DNA of 33,407 nt from CAMAPP01 sp046153685 (lineage in GTDB: Bacteria; Pseudomonadota; Alphaproteobacteria; CADEGL01). The translations under genes were made by a program, and so were the position numbers. Location of the stretch: assembly GCA_046153685.1 (NCBI GenBank), contig JBJXGH010000111.1, positions 1 to 33,407 of the forward strand. The letters run 5' to 3'. Positions 8,050-15,505 of this stretch are shown here, in pieces. Numbering within the stretch: position 1 is the stretch's first letter; each line of letters begins with the position of its first letter. The notes beneath the pieces were generated by a model. It had not been told where the DNA came from. It saw only the letters and a list, made by a program, of their open reading frames with translations, and searched no databases.

Positions 8050-8951
8050 CCTGGCGCTGCGGGCCATAGCCAGGCGGCGCCCCTGACGCCGCTCGAATCG
8101 CCGTGCGCGGGCGGCTCAAGCGCGGTTTCGATTCGGTCCGAAAAGACATGGGGTTGCCACAGACGCGGCACGTTCCGATAGAGCCGGGAGATGTTCGAGA
8201 TGCCGCCGCCGAGCACGATGGTTCCAGGATCGAGCACGTTGATGATGACGGCCAACGCGCGGGCCAAGCGCTCCTCGTAGCGCGTCAGCGTTGCGTCCGA
8301 GGCGTCGTCGCCGTCTTCCGCCGCGCGGGCGATGTCCCACGCACTCGCGCCGTGGCCGCCATGGGCCGCATGGTCGCGCGTCATTCCAGGCCCCGATAGA
8401 AAACTCTCGATGCAGCCGCGCCGGCCGCACCAACACTCCGCCACAGGGTCCTCCTGGCCGTAAAGCCGGGGCAGGGGCGTGTGCCCCCATTCTCCCGCGA
8501 TGCGATTTCGGCCATCGAGGATTTTTCCTTCGACGGCGATACCGCCGCCGACACCCGTGCCGAGAATTGCGCCGAAGACGACGGCGGCGTTCGCGCCCGC
8601 GCCGTCGCTCGCCTCCGACAGCACGAAGCAATTGGCGTCGTTGGCGATGCGGACTTCGCGCCCGAGCGCGGTTTCGAGATCCAATTTCAATGGCCGGCCG
8701 TTGAGGCAAGTCGAGTTTGCATTGCGTACCCGGCCCGATTCGGGGGAAAGCGAGCCTGGAATACCGATGCCGATACTGGCCGTGACGCCGAGCTCGGTTT
8801 CGACCGATCGTGCCAAGCCGGCAATGGCGCGTACCGTACCCTCGTAATCGCCGCTCGGCGTGGGCTGGCGGCGGCGCAGGCAAGCTTGGCCGTCCCTACC
8901 GAGCGCAAGGGCCTCGATTTTCGTGCCTCCCACATCGATGCCGATACGCAT
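8046..8951 (-). CDS. ROK-family sugar kinase
   Basis: The product is 301 residues from the ATG at 8951, which places MRIGIDVGGTK at the N-terminus; the longer frame to 9047 adds about 32 residues with no family character. The ATP-binding motif is DVGGTK, followed by IGIGIPGSL, the sugar-binding IANDANCF, and GAILGTGVGGGI. The ROK zinc site is visible as GEWGHTPLP, then CWCGRRGCIESFLSGPG (one His and three Cys). These features match fructokinase/N-acetylglucosamine kinase-type ROK enzymes rather than the DNA-binding ROK repressors, because there is no helix-turn-helix domain. The exact sugar cannot be read from sequence. It is the first gene of an operon with dinB and gmhB, and its promoter must lie in the intergenic region shared with divK. 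Confidence 0.85.
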   Translation of the reverse strand: MRIGIDVGGTKIEALALGRDGQACLRRRQPTPSGDYEGTVRAIAGLARSVETELGVTASIGIGIPGSLSPESGRVRNANSTCLNGRPLKLDLETALGREVRIANDANCFVLSEASDGAGANAAVVFGAILGTGVGGGIAVEGKILDGRNRIAGEWGHTPLPRLYGQEDPVAECWCGRRGCIESFLSGPGMTRDHAAHGGHGASAWDIARAAEDGDDASDATLTRYEERLARALAVIINVLDPGTIVLGGGISNISRLYRNVPRLWQPHVFSDRIETALEPPAHGDSSGVRGAAWLWPAAPG

Positions 8952-9094
8952 CGCCCGCCCCGACAATATATCCCGGATCTTGGAGCGGCCGCACATTTGC
9001 GGCAATCCCTGGCACACGGGGAACCACGCTCTCCCGGAGAAACTCACGAAATTCTTAAATTAGTCATATATTACATGTAGTTATATAATGGCGT

Positions 9095-9124
9095 CGCGAT
9101 TCCCCCAACACCGTGGGAATCGCG
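9095..9124. repeat. 10-bp inverted repeat upstream of divK
   Basis: The arms at 9095-9104 and 9115-9124 are exact reverse complements (CGCGATTCCC / GGGAATCGCG) with a 10-base loop. There is no U tract after it, so it is more likely an operator-like dyad or a 5'-leader hairpin than a terminator. It ends 9 bases before the CtrA-type box. Confidence 0.55.
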
Positions 9125-9133
9125 GGGACCGTG

Positions 9134-9148
9134 TTAACCAAGCGTTAA
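9134..9148 (+). promoter_or_regulatory. CtrA-type binding site (TTAA-N7-TTAA)
   Basis: TTAA at 9134-9137 and TTAA at 9145-9148 are separated by exactly 7 bases, each followed by CC, which makes a near-perfect direct repeat TTAACC-N5-TTAACC. This is the full consensus of the alphaproteobacterial cell-cycle regulator CtrA. It stands about 145 bases before the chosen divK start, a sensible position for control of divK-pleD by CtrA. The binding itself is inferred. Confidence 0.7.
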
Positions 9149-9292
9149 CCAAGATGATCAAGACTGTTCAAGAGTTTCAAGATTGGTCAAACGTAAGGCC
9201 AGAATTGCCAGCGCGGACCCTTGCACGTGGAACATTGCCGACACGCCTTGGTACCTGTGGGGGGGGAATCGATGTTAGGGGGCTCAGCCAGC

Positions 9293-9697
9293 ATGACCGA
9301 ACCCGGCGTTATCAAACCGCGCCCTCAGGCGGCGGGTAAGCGCATTTTGATCGTCGAAGACAATGAATTGAACATGAAACTGTTCGAGGATCTGCTTCAG
9401 GCGCATGGCTATGCGATCCTCTCGACGAATGATGGCCTCGACGCGCTTCGTCTTGCGCGCGCGCATATGCCGGACCTCGTCCTCATGGACATCCAGCTTC
9501 CGGAAATCTCCGGTCTCGAAATCACTCGCATGATGAAGGCCGACCCGGACCTTCGGCATATTCCGGTGGTGGCGGTCACCGCGTTCGCGATGAAGGGCGA
9601 CGAGGAAAAGATTCGCGAAGGCGGTTGTGAAGGTTATATCGCCAAGCCGATTTCCGTCGGCCGCTTCATCGAGACCATCGAACATTTTCTGAGGTAG
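9293..9697 (+). CDS. divK: Single-domain response regulator DivK
   Basis: The product is about 134 residues and is almost entirely one receiver domain. Acidic pocket residues are Glu22-Asp23 (LIVEDNELNMKLFEDLL), the phosphoacceptor is Asp66 in LMDIQLPEISG, Thr96 is in VVAVTAF and the conserved Lys118 is in IAKPIS. The VEDNELNMKLF signature and the immediate downstream pleD-like gene make DivK the natural assignment. In Caulobacter, DivK connects the PleC/DivJ kinases through DivL and CckA to CtrA, controlling division and polarity. The start at 9293 was chosen for family-like length; an ATG at 9272 with a closer G-rich ribosome-binding stretch is also possible. The gap to pleD is only 4 bases, so the two are co-transcribed. 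Confidence 0.9.
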   Translation: MTEPGVIKPRPQAAGKRILIVEDNELNMKLFEDLLQAHGYAILSTNDGLDALRLARAHMPDLVLMDIQLPEISGLEITRMMKADPDLRHIPVVAVTAFAMKGDEEKIREGGCEGYIAKPISVGRFIETIEHFLR

Positions 9698-9701
9698 GGG
9701 C

Positions 9702-11123
9702 GTGAGCGCGCGGATTCTTCTGGTCGACGACCATCGCGTCAACCTCGCTTTGCTCGAAGCGCGTCTGGCGCGCGAGTATTACCAGCTTTTGACCGCGATG
9801 GATGGGCCGGCGGCGCTCGCGCTGGCGGCCTCCGAGTCGCCCGATCTCATCCTTTTGGATGTGATGATGCCGGGAATGGACGGATTCGAGGTGTGCCGGC
9901 GCCTCAAGGCAGACGCGAGGACGGCCCATATCCCGGTCGTCATGGTAACGGCGCTTACCGAACGCGAACACCGCGTCGAGGGCTTGCGCAGCGGCGCCGA
10001 CGACTTCTTGACCAAGCCCGTCAACGAGATGGCGCTGATCGCCCGGTCGCGCTCGCTCATCCGTCTGAAGCAGATGACGGACGAATGGCGATTGCGCGCG
10101 GCGACCAGCGTGCAGCTTGGCGTCGAGGTTACGTCGATGAATAGCAAGGACGCTCCTGCCCGCCTTCTTCTGGTCGATGTTGCCGATGCCGCGCGCATTC
10201 CACGCGATATGGCCGTGGCGGGGCATTGCGTCGAAGTGCGGCAGACCATCGCGGACGGCCTTGAAGCCGCGCGCGCGGGCGATTTCGATGCGGTTATGAT
10301 CGGCTTGCGGATCGGCAGCGAGGATGGGTTGCAACTGTGCGCTCAGCTGCGTTCGCTCCGCGAAACCCGCATGGTGCCGATCTTGCTGATCGTCGAGGAA
10401 GAGGATTTGGGTTCGCTCGCCAAGGGCCTCGATCTCGGTGTGACCGACTACATCATCCGCCCCATCGATGCTAATGAATTGCTGGCGCGCGTGCGCACCC
10501 AGGTGCGGCGCAAGCGCTTTCAGGATCACTTGCGCGAGGACTTCGACCGCAGCCTATCGATGGCCTTCACCGACAGCCTGACCGGCCTCTACAATCGTCG
10601 TTATCTGTCGGCGCACTTGCAGACACTGCTCGACGGCACGCGGGCCGACGGCCGACCGATCGCGCTGGCGATATTCGATATCGATCATTTCAAGAGCGTC
10701 AACGACGCGCATGGCCACGCGGCCGGCGATATGGTGCTGGTCGAAGTGGGCGCGCGGTTGTCAGCGCACTTGCGAAATTTCGACTTGGTCGCTCGTTATG
10801 GCGGCGAGGAATTCGTCGCCGTCCTGCCCAATGCCAATGCCAAGGGGGCCGTGATCGCCGCCGAACGCTTGCGTAAGGCCGTTGCCGCCACGCCCATCGC
10901 GCTGAGCGGGGGCGGGGAGCCGCTTGCCGTGACCGTTAGCGTCGGCGTTGCGATAGGCGGCAGGGTCGATGAGTCGCCTGATGTGCTGATCGAACGGGCC
11001 GATCGGGCGCTGTACGTGGCCAAGGCGCAAGGACGCAACCAGGTGGTTATCGCGGAGGACGCGCCTGCGGTTGGGCGCGATGCACCCATGGCCGCTGCTC
11101 TCTCGGTGGCTGCGGCCAGTTGA
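9702..11123 (+). CDS. pleD: PleD-type diguanylate cyclase (REC-REC-GGDEF)
   Basis: The product is 473 residues from a GTG at 9702, with a purine-rich GAGGTAGGGG just before it. The first receiver domain (about 1-120) has phosphoacceptor Asp53 in LLDVMMPGMD and Lys105. The second receiver domain (about 153-270) is degenerate: the acceptor position in AVMIGLRIG is Gly201, as expected for the PleD adaptor domain. The GGDEF domain follows, with the active site RYGGEEF (367-371) and an intact RxxD inhibitory site (RNFD, 358-361) five residues before it, so product inhibition by c-di-GMP should be retained. It converts two GTP to c-di-GMP when phosphorylated, controlling the motile-to-sessile and polar development switch. 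It is co-transcribed with divK, under the CtrA-type site. Confidence 0.93.
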   Translation: MSARILLVDDHRVNLALLEARLAREYYQLLTAMDGPAALALAASESPDLILLDVMMPGMDGFEVCRRLKADARTAHIPVVMVTALTEREHRVEGLRSGADDFLTKPVNEMALIARSRSLIRLKQMTDEWRLRAATSVQLGVEVTSMNSKDAPARLLLVDVADAARIPRDMAVAGHCVEVRQTIADGLEAARAGDFDAVMIGLRIGSEDGLQLCAQLRSLRETRMVPILLIVEEEDLGSLAKGLDLGVTDYIIRPIDANELLARVRTQVRRKRFQDHLREDFDRSLSMAFTDSLTGLYNRRYLSAHLQTLLDGTRADGRPIALAIFDIDHFKSVNDAHGHAAGDMVLVEVGARLSAHLRNFDLVARYGGEEFVAVLPNANAKGAVIAAERLRKAVAATPIALSGGGEPLAVTVSVGVAIGGRVDESPDVLIERADRALYVAKAQGRNQVVIAEDAPAVGRDAPMAAALSVAAAS

Positions 11124-11157
11124 CGGCCGGATTCGACGGCCAGGGCTGGAAATATCG

Positions 11158-11183
11158 ACGGCCCGCCCATCGGCGGCCGTTTT
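11158..11183 (+). terminator. Likely intrinsic terminator after pleD
   Basis: A stem of six plus three base pairs with one bulged C (ACGGCC-C-GCC / GGC-GGCCGT) and a 4-base loop CATC is followed by a T tract. It lies 35 bases after the pleD stop and between convergent pleD and rpmG. Confidence 0.6.
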
Positions 11184-11241
11184 GTCTTGTCGGGGAGGTC
11201 GCGCGGGGCTCTGGTTAGGGGCGACCGTGCCAGATGGCGCG

Positions 11242-11409
11242 CTATTTGAGCTTCGATTCCTTAAACAGGACATGCTTGCGGATGACCGGATCGTACTTCT
11301 TAAGCTCGATCTTGGTCGTCGCTTTCTTCGGGTTTTTCTTTGCGATGTAATAAAACCCGGTCTCGGCGGAACTGACGAGTTTCACGAGCACGGTATTCGA
11401 CTTGGCCAT
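11242..11409 (-). CDS. rpmG: 50S ribosomal protein L33
   Basis: The product is 55 residues, starting MAKSNTVLVKLVSSAETGF and ending KHVLFKESKLK, with the typical basic FYYIAKKNPKKATTK stretch. The size, the basic charge and the YDPVIRKHVLF segment identify L33 of the large ribosomal subunit. It lacks the zinc-binding CxxC pairs, so it is the Zn-independent form. It is convergent with pleD. About 110 bases separate it from the protease gene upstream on the same strand, enough for its own promoter. Confidence 0.93.
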   Translation of the reverse strand: MAKSNTVLVKLVSSAETGFYYIAKKNPKKATTKIELKKYDPVIRKHVLFKESKLK

Positions 11410-11520
11410 GGCGCAATTCCTAACGGTAGACGAGTCTTCTGGGTCGGTGAACGGCGGACGATAACGGCCCTGTCGGGCATGTCAACCCTTATTGGCGTAA
11501 GCCCTTGGACTGGCGCGATT

Positions 11521-13089
11521 TTATTGCTGGCGCGCGACTTCGCCGTAGGTGATGCGGATGGCTTGGCGGTAGACCACCACGTCGTCGAGGAGGGCGCGCG
11601 CGACCTCCATGTCGAGTTCGCGGCTGATCTTTTCCGGTCGGCAGGCGCTGCGCAGGCGGTCGTTCATCTCTGGATCGGTGAAAATCTGGGCGCGCCAACG
11701 GGCGAGCAGGGCTTGGGTTTCGTTTTCCCGCGTACGAATCGATTCGACCACCCGCGCCACGCCCTCGATGCCGCCGCTGGTGCACACGCTGGGCGACACG
11801 CCGAGTTTATGAATGGCATAGCCGGATGGGGCATGCAGTCGCGACCATGTCACCACCAACTCGCCGGAGTTCGGCAGTTCGTTGATCGTTTGCACCGTGC
11901 CCTTGCCGTAGGTGGTCGTACCGATCACGACTGCGCGGCCATTGTCCTGCATCGCCGCGGCCACGACCTCGGCTGCGGACGCGGACGCGCCATTGACCAG
12001 GACCGCCATGGGCAGTCCACCGGAGGCATCCTCGCCGGAGGCGTCGAAGTGTTGGACGCTTTCCGGATGGCGACCGCGCGCGGTCGAGATCGTGCCCTTG
12101 CGCAGGAACAAGTCGGCCACGCGCACCGCCTGGTCCATTAAGCCGCCCGGATTGTCGCGTAGATCGAGCACGATTCCGGCAAGCGAGGGTCCCATACGGC
12201 GGCGCGTCTCGGCGACTTGCTGCTGGACCGTGCGATAGGTGTCCTGATTGAAATTGGAAATCTTGAGCTCCAGGTAGCGGCCATCGGTCTTGGCTGTCAC
12301 GGTTTGGGGCACTATTTTCTCGCGCACCATTTGAAATGCGATGGGCGCCTTGGCGCCGGCCCGATCGATCTCGATAACCAGTTTTGAATTGACGCTACCG
12401 CGCAGCTTGTCGATAACGTCGCGCAGCTCCCAGCCCAAGACTAGCGTGTTATCGACGCGCAGAATGCGGTCGCCCGCAAGCAATCCGGCAGCGGCGGCCG
12501 GCGTGCCGGGCATGACGGAAAGGATTTCGACGCGGCCCTCGACCGCCTGCAGCCTGATACCAATACCGCCAAAGCCCATGCGCCGGGCACGTTCTTCCCT
12601 GGCGTTGTCGGGGCTCACATAGCGTGTGTAGCCGTCCAGAGGCGAAATCGCGCCATTGAAAAGCGCTTGATGGATCGCTTCGTCCTTGGCGGCGCGCAGC
12701 AATTCCGAATGGTCGCGCCCTGCCTTCACGACGCTCGCCGTCAACGTGGCCCAGCCGCGCGTGTCCATGCCCGCAGGGGCCTCAAAGCGCGTGAGCGCGG
12801 AGCGCGCATCCAAGGTGACAACTTTTCCAGAACGCGCGACCGTGACCTTTGGATCGATCGCGGAAAGCCCAGACAAACCGGCCATGGCCATGGTCTCGAC
12901 CGAAATCGCCTCGATGTAGCGTTCGGCTATATTGTCGTAACTGACGGTAAACAAGCGTGTCGTGGCGCTCTCGAAGCTATCTTGGCGCGAGCCGATGCCC
13001 GCACAACCGGCCAGCAAAACAAGCGCCATTGCCGCCGCGAAGCGCGCGACCGCAATCTTCGGATGTGCAAAATGGACCTTTCGACGCAC
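11521..13089 (-). CDS. S41 family C-terminal processing protease, lipoprotein
   Basis: With the GTG start at 13089 the protein is 522 residues and begins with a lipoprotein signal: VRRK, a hydrophobic segment and lipobox LLAGC (Cys29). Longer starts (ATG at 13155, TTG at 13185) would leave an unusually long charged stretch before the lipobox; GGAAAG just before the GTG supports the shorter form. A PDZ domain (GFGGIGIRLQAVEGRVEILS, then AGDRILRVDN) precedes the S41 catalytic core: LDLRDNPGG, the Ser in NGASASAAEV (about residue 371) and the Lys in TTYGKGTVQ (about 396). Like Prc/CtpA it would trim or degrade periplasmic or outer-membrane proteins with exposed C-termini. It lies about 160 bases after rnr on the same strand. 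Confidence 0.85.
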   Translation of the reverse strand: MRRKVHFAHPKIAVARFAAAMALVLLAGCAGIGSRQDSFESATTRLFTVSYDNIAERYIEAISVETMAMAGLSGLSAIDPKVTVARSGKVVTLDARSALTRFEAPAGMDTRGWATLTASVVKAGRDHSELLRAAKDEAIHQALFNGAISPLDGYTRYVSPDNAREERARRMGFGGIGIRLQAVEGRVEILSVMPGTPAAAAGLLAGDRILRVDNTLVLGWELRDVIDKLRGSVNSKLVIEIDRAGAKAPIAFQMVREKIVPQTVTAKTDGRYLELKISNFNQDTYRTVQQQVAETRRRMGPSLAGIVLDLRDNPGGLMDQAVRVADLFLRKGTISTARGRHPESVQHFDASGEDASGGLPMAVLVNGASASAAEVVAAAMQDNGRAVVIGTTTYGKGTVQTINELPNSGELVVTWSRLHAPSGYAIHKLGVSPSVCTSGGIEGVARVVESIRTRENETQALLARWRAQIFTDPEMNDRLRSACRPEKISRELDMEVARALLDDVVVYRQAIRITYGEVARQQ

Positions 13090-13248
13090 CGTCTTTCCAT
13101 CCTGGCGGACGCCCGGAAACTTCGCCCGAGCGCTATGATGTGGGGCGCTTGGCATGGGGTCAATGTTTTCCGGTCCAGATGCCAATTGTCTCGCCGAGGT
13201 AAAAACTAGCAGGCAAGCGTTAAGGCCCGGCTATCGTGTGGTTACCGA

Positions 13249-15501
13249 CTAATGGCGGCGGGATTGGGTTTTTCGGCCACCCGGTCGGCCGGGGCGGCGC
13301 CCCGGCCGGGTCGCGGACGGACCGCGCGGCCTGCCATGCTTTTCCTTGCCCTCAGTTCCCTGGTCCTCGCCCTCGGCCAAAATGCGGAAAACCAGGCTGC
13401 CGGTCACGGGTTCGGCCTCGACCAAGCAGGCTTGGACACGTTGGCCCAGGCGGAATTCCTTGCCGGTATCGCGACCGGTCAGGCGTTGGCGCCGGATATC
13501 GTGATGGTAAAAATCACGCGGCAGGAAGCTCATTGGCACGAGACCCGAGGCGCCCGTATCGACCAAGGTGACGAACAACCCGGCCCGGGTCACGCCGGTC
13601 ACGCGTCCGTCGAAGAGGGTGCCGGATTTTTCGGCCAGAAATACCGCCACGTAACGGTCGAGCGCGTCGCGTTCCGCGGCCACGCCGCGGCGCTCATGGT
13701 CCGAGATCATGTCGCCGAGGATGTCGAAGCGCGCTTCCTGATCATCCGACAGCCCGCCTTCGCCCAGACCATGGGAGCGGACGAGGGCACGGTGCACGAG
13801 CACATCGGCATAGCGCCGAATGGGCGAGGTGAAATGACAATAGCGCGCCAAGCCGAGGCCGTAATGCCCGATGTTCTGTGGGGCATACCGGGCCTGGGCC
13901 TGGGTGCGCAGCACCATATCGTTGATCAGCTCCCAATCGGCGGTGCCGCGCGCGCGCTCAAGCAAGCGGTTGAACTGCGCCGGGCGCACGCTTTGCCCCT
14001 TGGCGAAGGACAGTCCGATGCCGGCCACGACATCGGCCAGGGCCGATATCTTAAGCGGATCAGGGGCGTCGTGGATCCGGTACATGCAGGGGGTTTTGCG
14101 TGCCTCGAGGGCTTGGGCGGCCGCGACATTGGCCGCGATCATGAACTCCTCGATCAGCTTGTGGCTGTCCAGGCGCCGCCTTGGCCCGATGCGCCGGATG
14201 CGCTTGTCGGGCCCCATTTCGACCATGCGTTCGGGCACGTCGAGTTCGAGCGTGCCACGTTGGCGGCGGGCGTCATCGAGCGCCTTGTAGGCGCCGTAGA
14301 GCGGGGCGATCACGTCGTCGAGCAGAGGGCGCGTCATGCCGTCTGCTTGGCCGTCATGCGCGGCCTGGACCTGTTCGTAGGTCAGGCGAGCGATCGAGCG
14401 GATGAGGGCGCGCTCGAAGCGATGCTTGCGCAGCTGCCCGCCGTGGTCGATCCACAAATGGGCCACCAGGCAGGCGCGGTCCTGGCCGGGCTTGAGCGAG
14501 CACAACTCGTTCGATAGCGCCTCGGGCAGCATGGGCACGACGCGGTCGGGGAAATACACCGAGGTTCCGCGTTCGAGCGCGGCGCGGTCGAGGGGTGAGC
14601 CGGGCCGGACGTACCACGACACGTCGGCGATGGCGACCGCGAGGCGCCAGCCGCCATCTTGTTCGGCCACGGCAAAGACCGCGTCGTCGAAATCGCGCGC
14701 ATCCTCGCCGTCGATGGTGACGAAAGGAGCAGCGCGCAAATCCGCGCGCTCGCCGAGCGGGGCGGGGAGGCTGGCTGCAGCTTCCGCCTCGGCATCACCG
14801 GGAAAATCGATCGGCAGGCCATGGGCATGGGCGGCGATCAGGCTGATGACACCGGCGTCGTCTTCATGGCCGATGCGTGCGACGACCTTGGCTCGCGTCG
14901 GGCCGAAGCGCGGCGCAGCGTGCGGCTGGATCAGCACCACATCACCCGTGCCGGCACCCGACGCTTCGCGCGCGGTGACGGTGTAATCGGACTTATTCCG
15001 GCGATCGGCGGGGCGCACGCGGCCAGTGCCATCGGCGAGGCGTTCGAAATATCCGACAACTTTGCGTTCGGCGCGGCCGAGCGTGCGAACCAGGACACCG
15101 ACGGGCGCGGTGCCCTCGGGGTTGCGGACACGCGCGAGAATGCGGTCGCCGACGGCGGGCGCGTGGCTTGATGTCCGTCCCGTCTCGATCACGATTTCGG
15201 GCGCCTCATCCCCAGCCCATTCGATGGGTCGCGCCAGGATCTCGCCGTCGGCATCGATGCGAACGACCGCAAGGGTCGCGTATTCCGGCAGCGCATTGGC
15301 AAGGCCGAGGCGTCGGTCCTCGTCGCGCGCGAGCACTCCGTCCGCGCGCAATTCCTTCAACAGGGCCTTCAGCGCGATCCGGCCCGCGCCCTTGATGTGG
15401 AAGGCGCGCGCGATTTCGCGCTTGCCGACGCGCGAGGCGCTTTCGCGAATGAATGCGACGATCTGTTCCTTGGTGGGGAAATGCGGCTTTGGGTTCGCCA
15501 C
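13249..15501 (-). CDS. rnr: Ribonuclease R
   Basis: The product is about 750 residues from a GTG at 15501, four bases after the topA stop. The open frame continues another 100 codons upstream, but that part is an Arg-rich out-of-frame reading of the topA tail. An N-terminal winged helix (FPTKEQIVAFIRESASRVGK) is followed by cold-shock/OB domains, then the RNB catalytic domain with DGEDARDFDDAVF, whose Asp cluster binds Mg2+. Next come GTSVYFPDRVVPMLPEALSN and ARYCHFTSPIRRYADVLVHR (the RYAD/H motif). An S1 domain (LFDGRVTGVTRAGLFVTLVD) and a basic Arg/Gly/Pro tail close the protein. It is a processive 3'-5' exoribonuclease for structured RNA, mRNA and rRNA quality control. Coupling to topA is frequent in alphaproteobacteria. 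Confidence 0.93.
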   Translation of the reverse strand: MANPKPHFPTKEQIVAFIRESASRVGKREIARAFHIKGAGRIALKALLKELRADGVLARDEDRRLGLANALPEYATLAVVRIDADGEILARPIEWAGDEAPEIVIETGRTSSHAPAVGDRILARVRNPEGTAPVGVLVRTLGRAERKVVGYFERLADGTGRVRPADRRNKSDYTVTAREASGAGTGDVVLIQPHAAPRFGPTRAKVVARIGHEDDAGVISLIAAHAHGLPIDFPGDAEAEAAASLPAPLGERADLRAAPFVTIDGEDARDFDDAVFAVAEQDGGWRLAVAIADVSWYVRPGSPLDRAALERGTSVYFPDRVVPMLPEALSNELCSLKPGQDRACLVAHLWIDHGGQLRKHRFERALIRSIARLTYEQVQAAHDGQADGMTRPLLDDVIAPLYGAYKALDDARRQRGTLELDVPERMVEMGPDKRIRRIGPRRRLDSHKLIEEFMIAANVAAAQALEARKTPCMYRIHDAPDPLKISALADVVAGIGLSFAKGQSVRPAQFNRLLERARGTADWELINDMVLRTQAQARYAPQNIGHYGLGLARYCHFTSPIRRYADVLVHRALVRSHGLGEGGLSDDQEARFDILGDMISDHERRGVAAERDALDRYVAVFLAEKSGTLFDGRVTGVTRAGLFVTLVDTGASGLVPMSFLPRDFYHHDIRRQRLTGRDTGKEFRLGQRVQACLVEAEPVTGSLVFRILAEGEDQGTEGKEKHGRPRGPSATRPGRRPGRPGGRKTQSRRH

Positions 15502-15505
15502 GCGC

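Larger units (their letters stand above)
8952..9292. other. Divergent intergenic region between ROK kinase and divK
   Basis: About 340 bases without a supported gene. The part from 9045 to 9095 is strongly A+T-rich and should hold promoter elements for one or both sides. A 10-bp inverted repeat (9095-9124) and a perfect CtrA-type site (9134-9148) lie on the divK side. Confidence 0.6.

Noticed and set aside
11071..12141. Long plus-strand frame opposite rpmG and the S41 protease
   Set aside because: Both antisense genes are clear families; the product has no recognisable domain.
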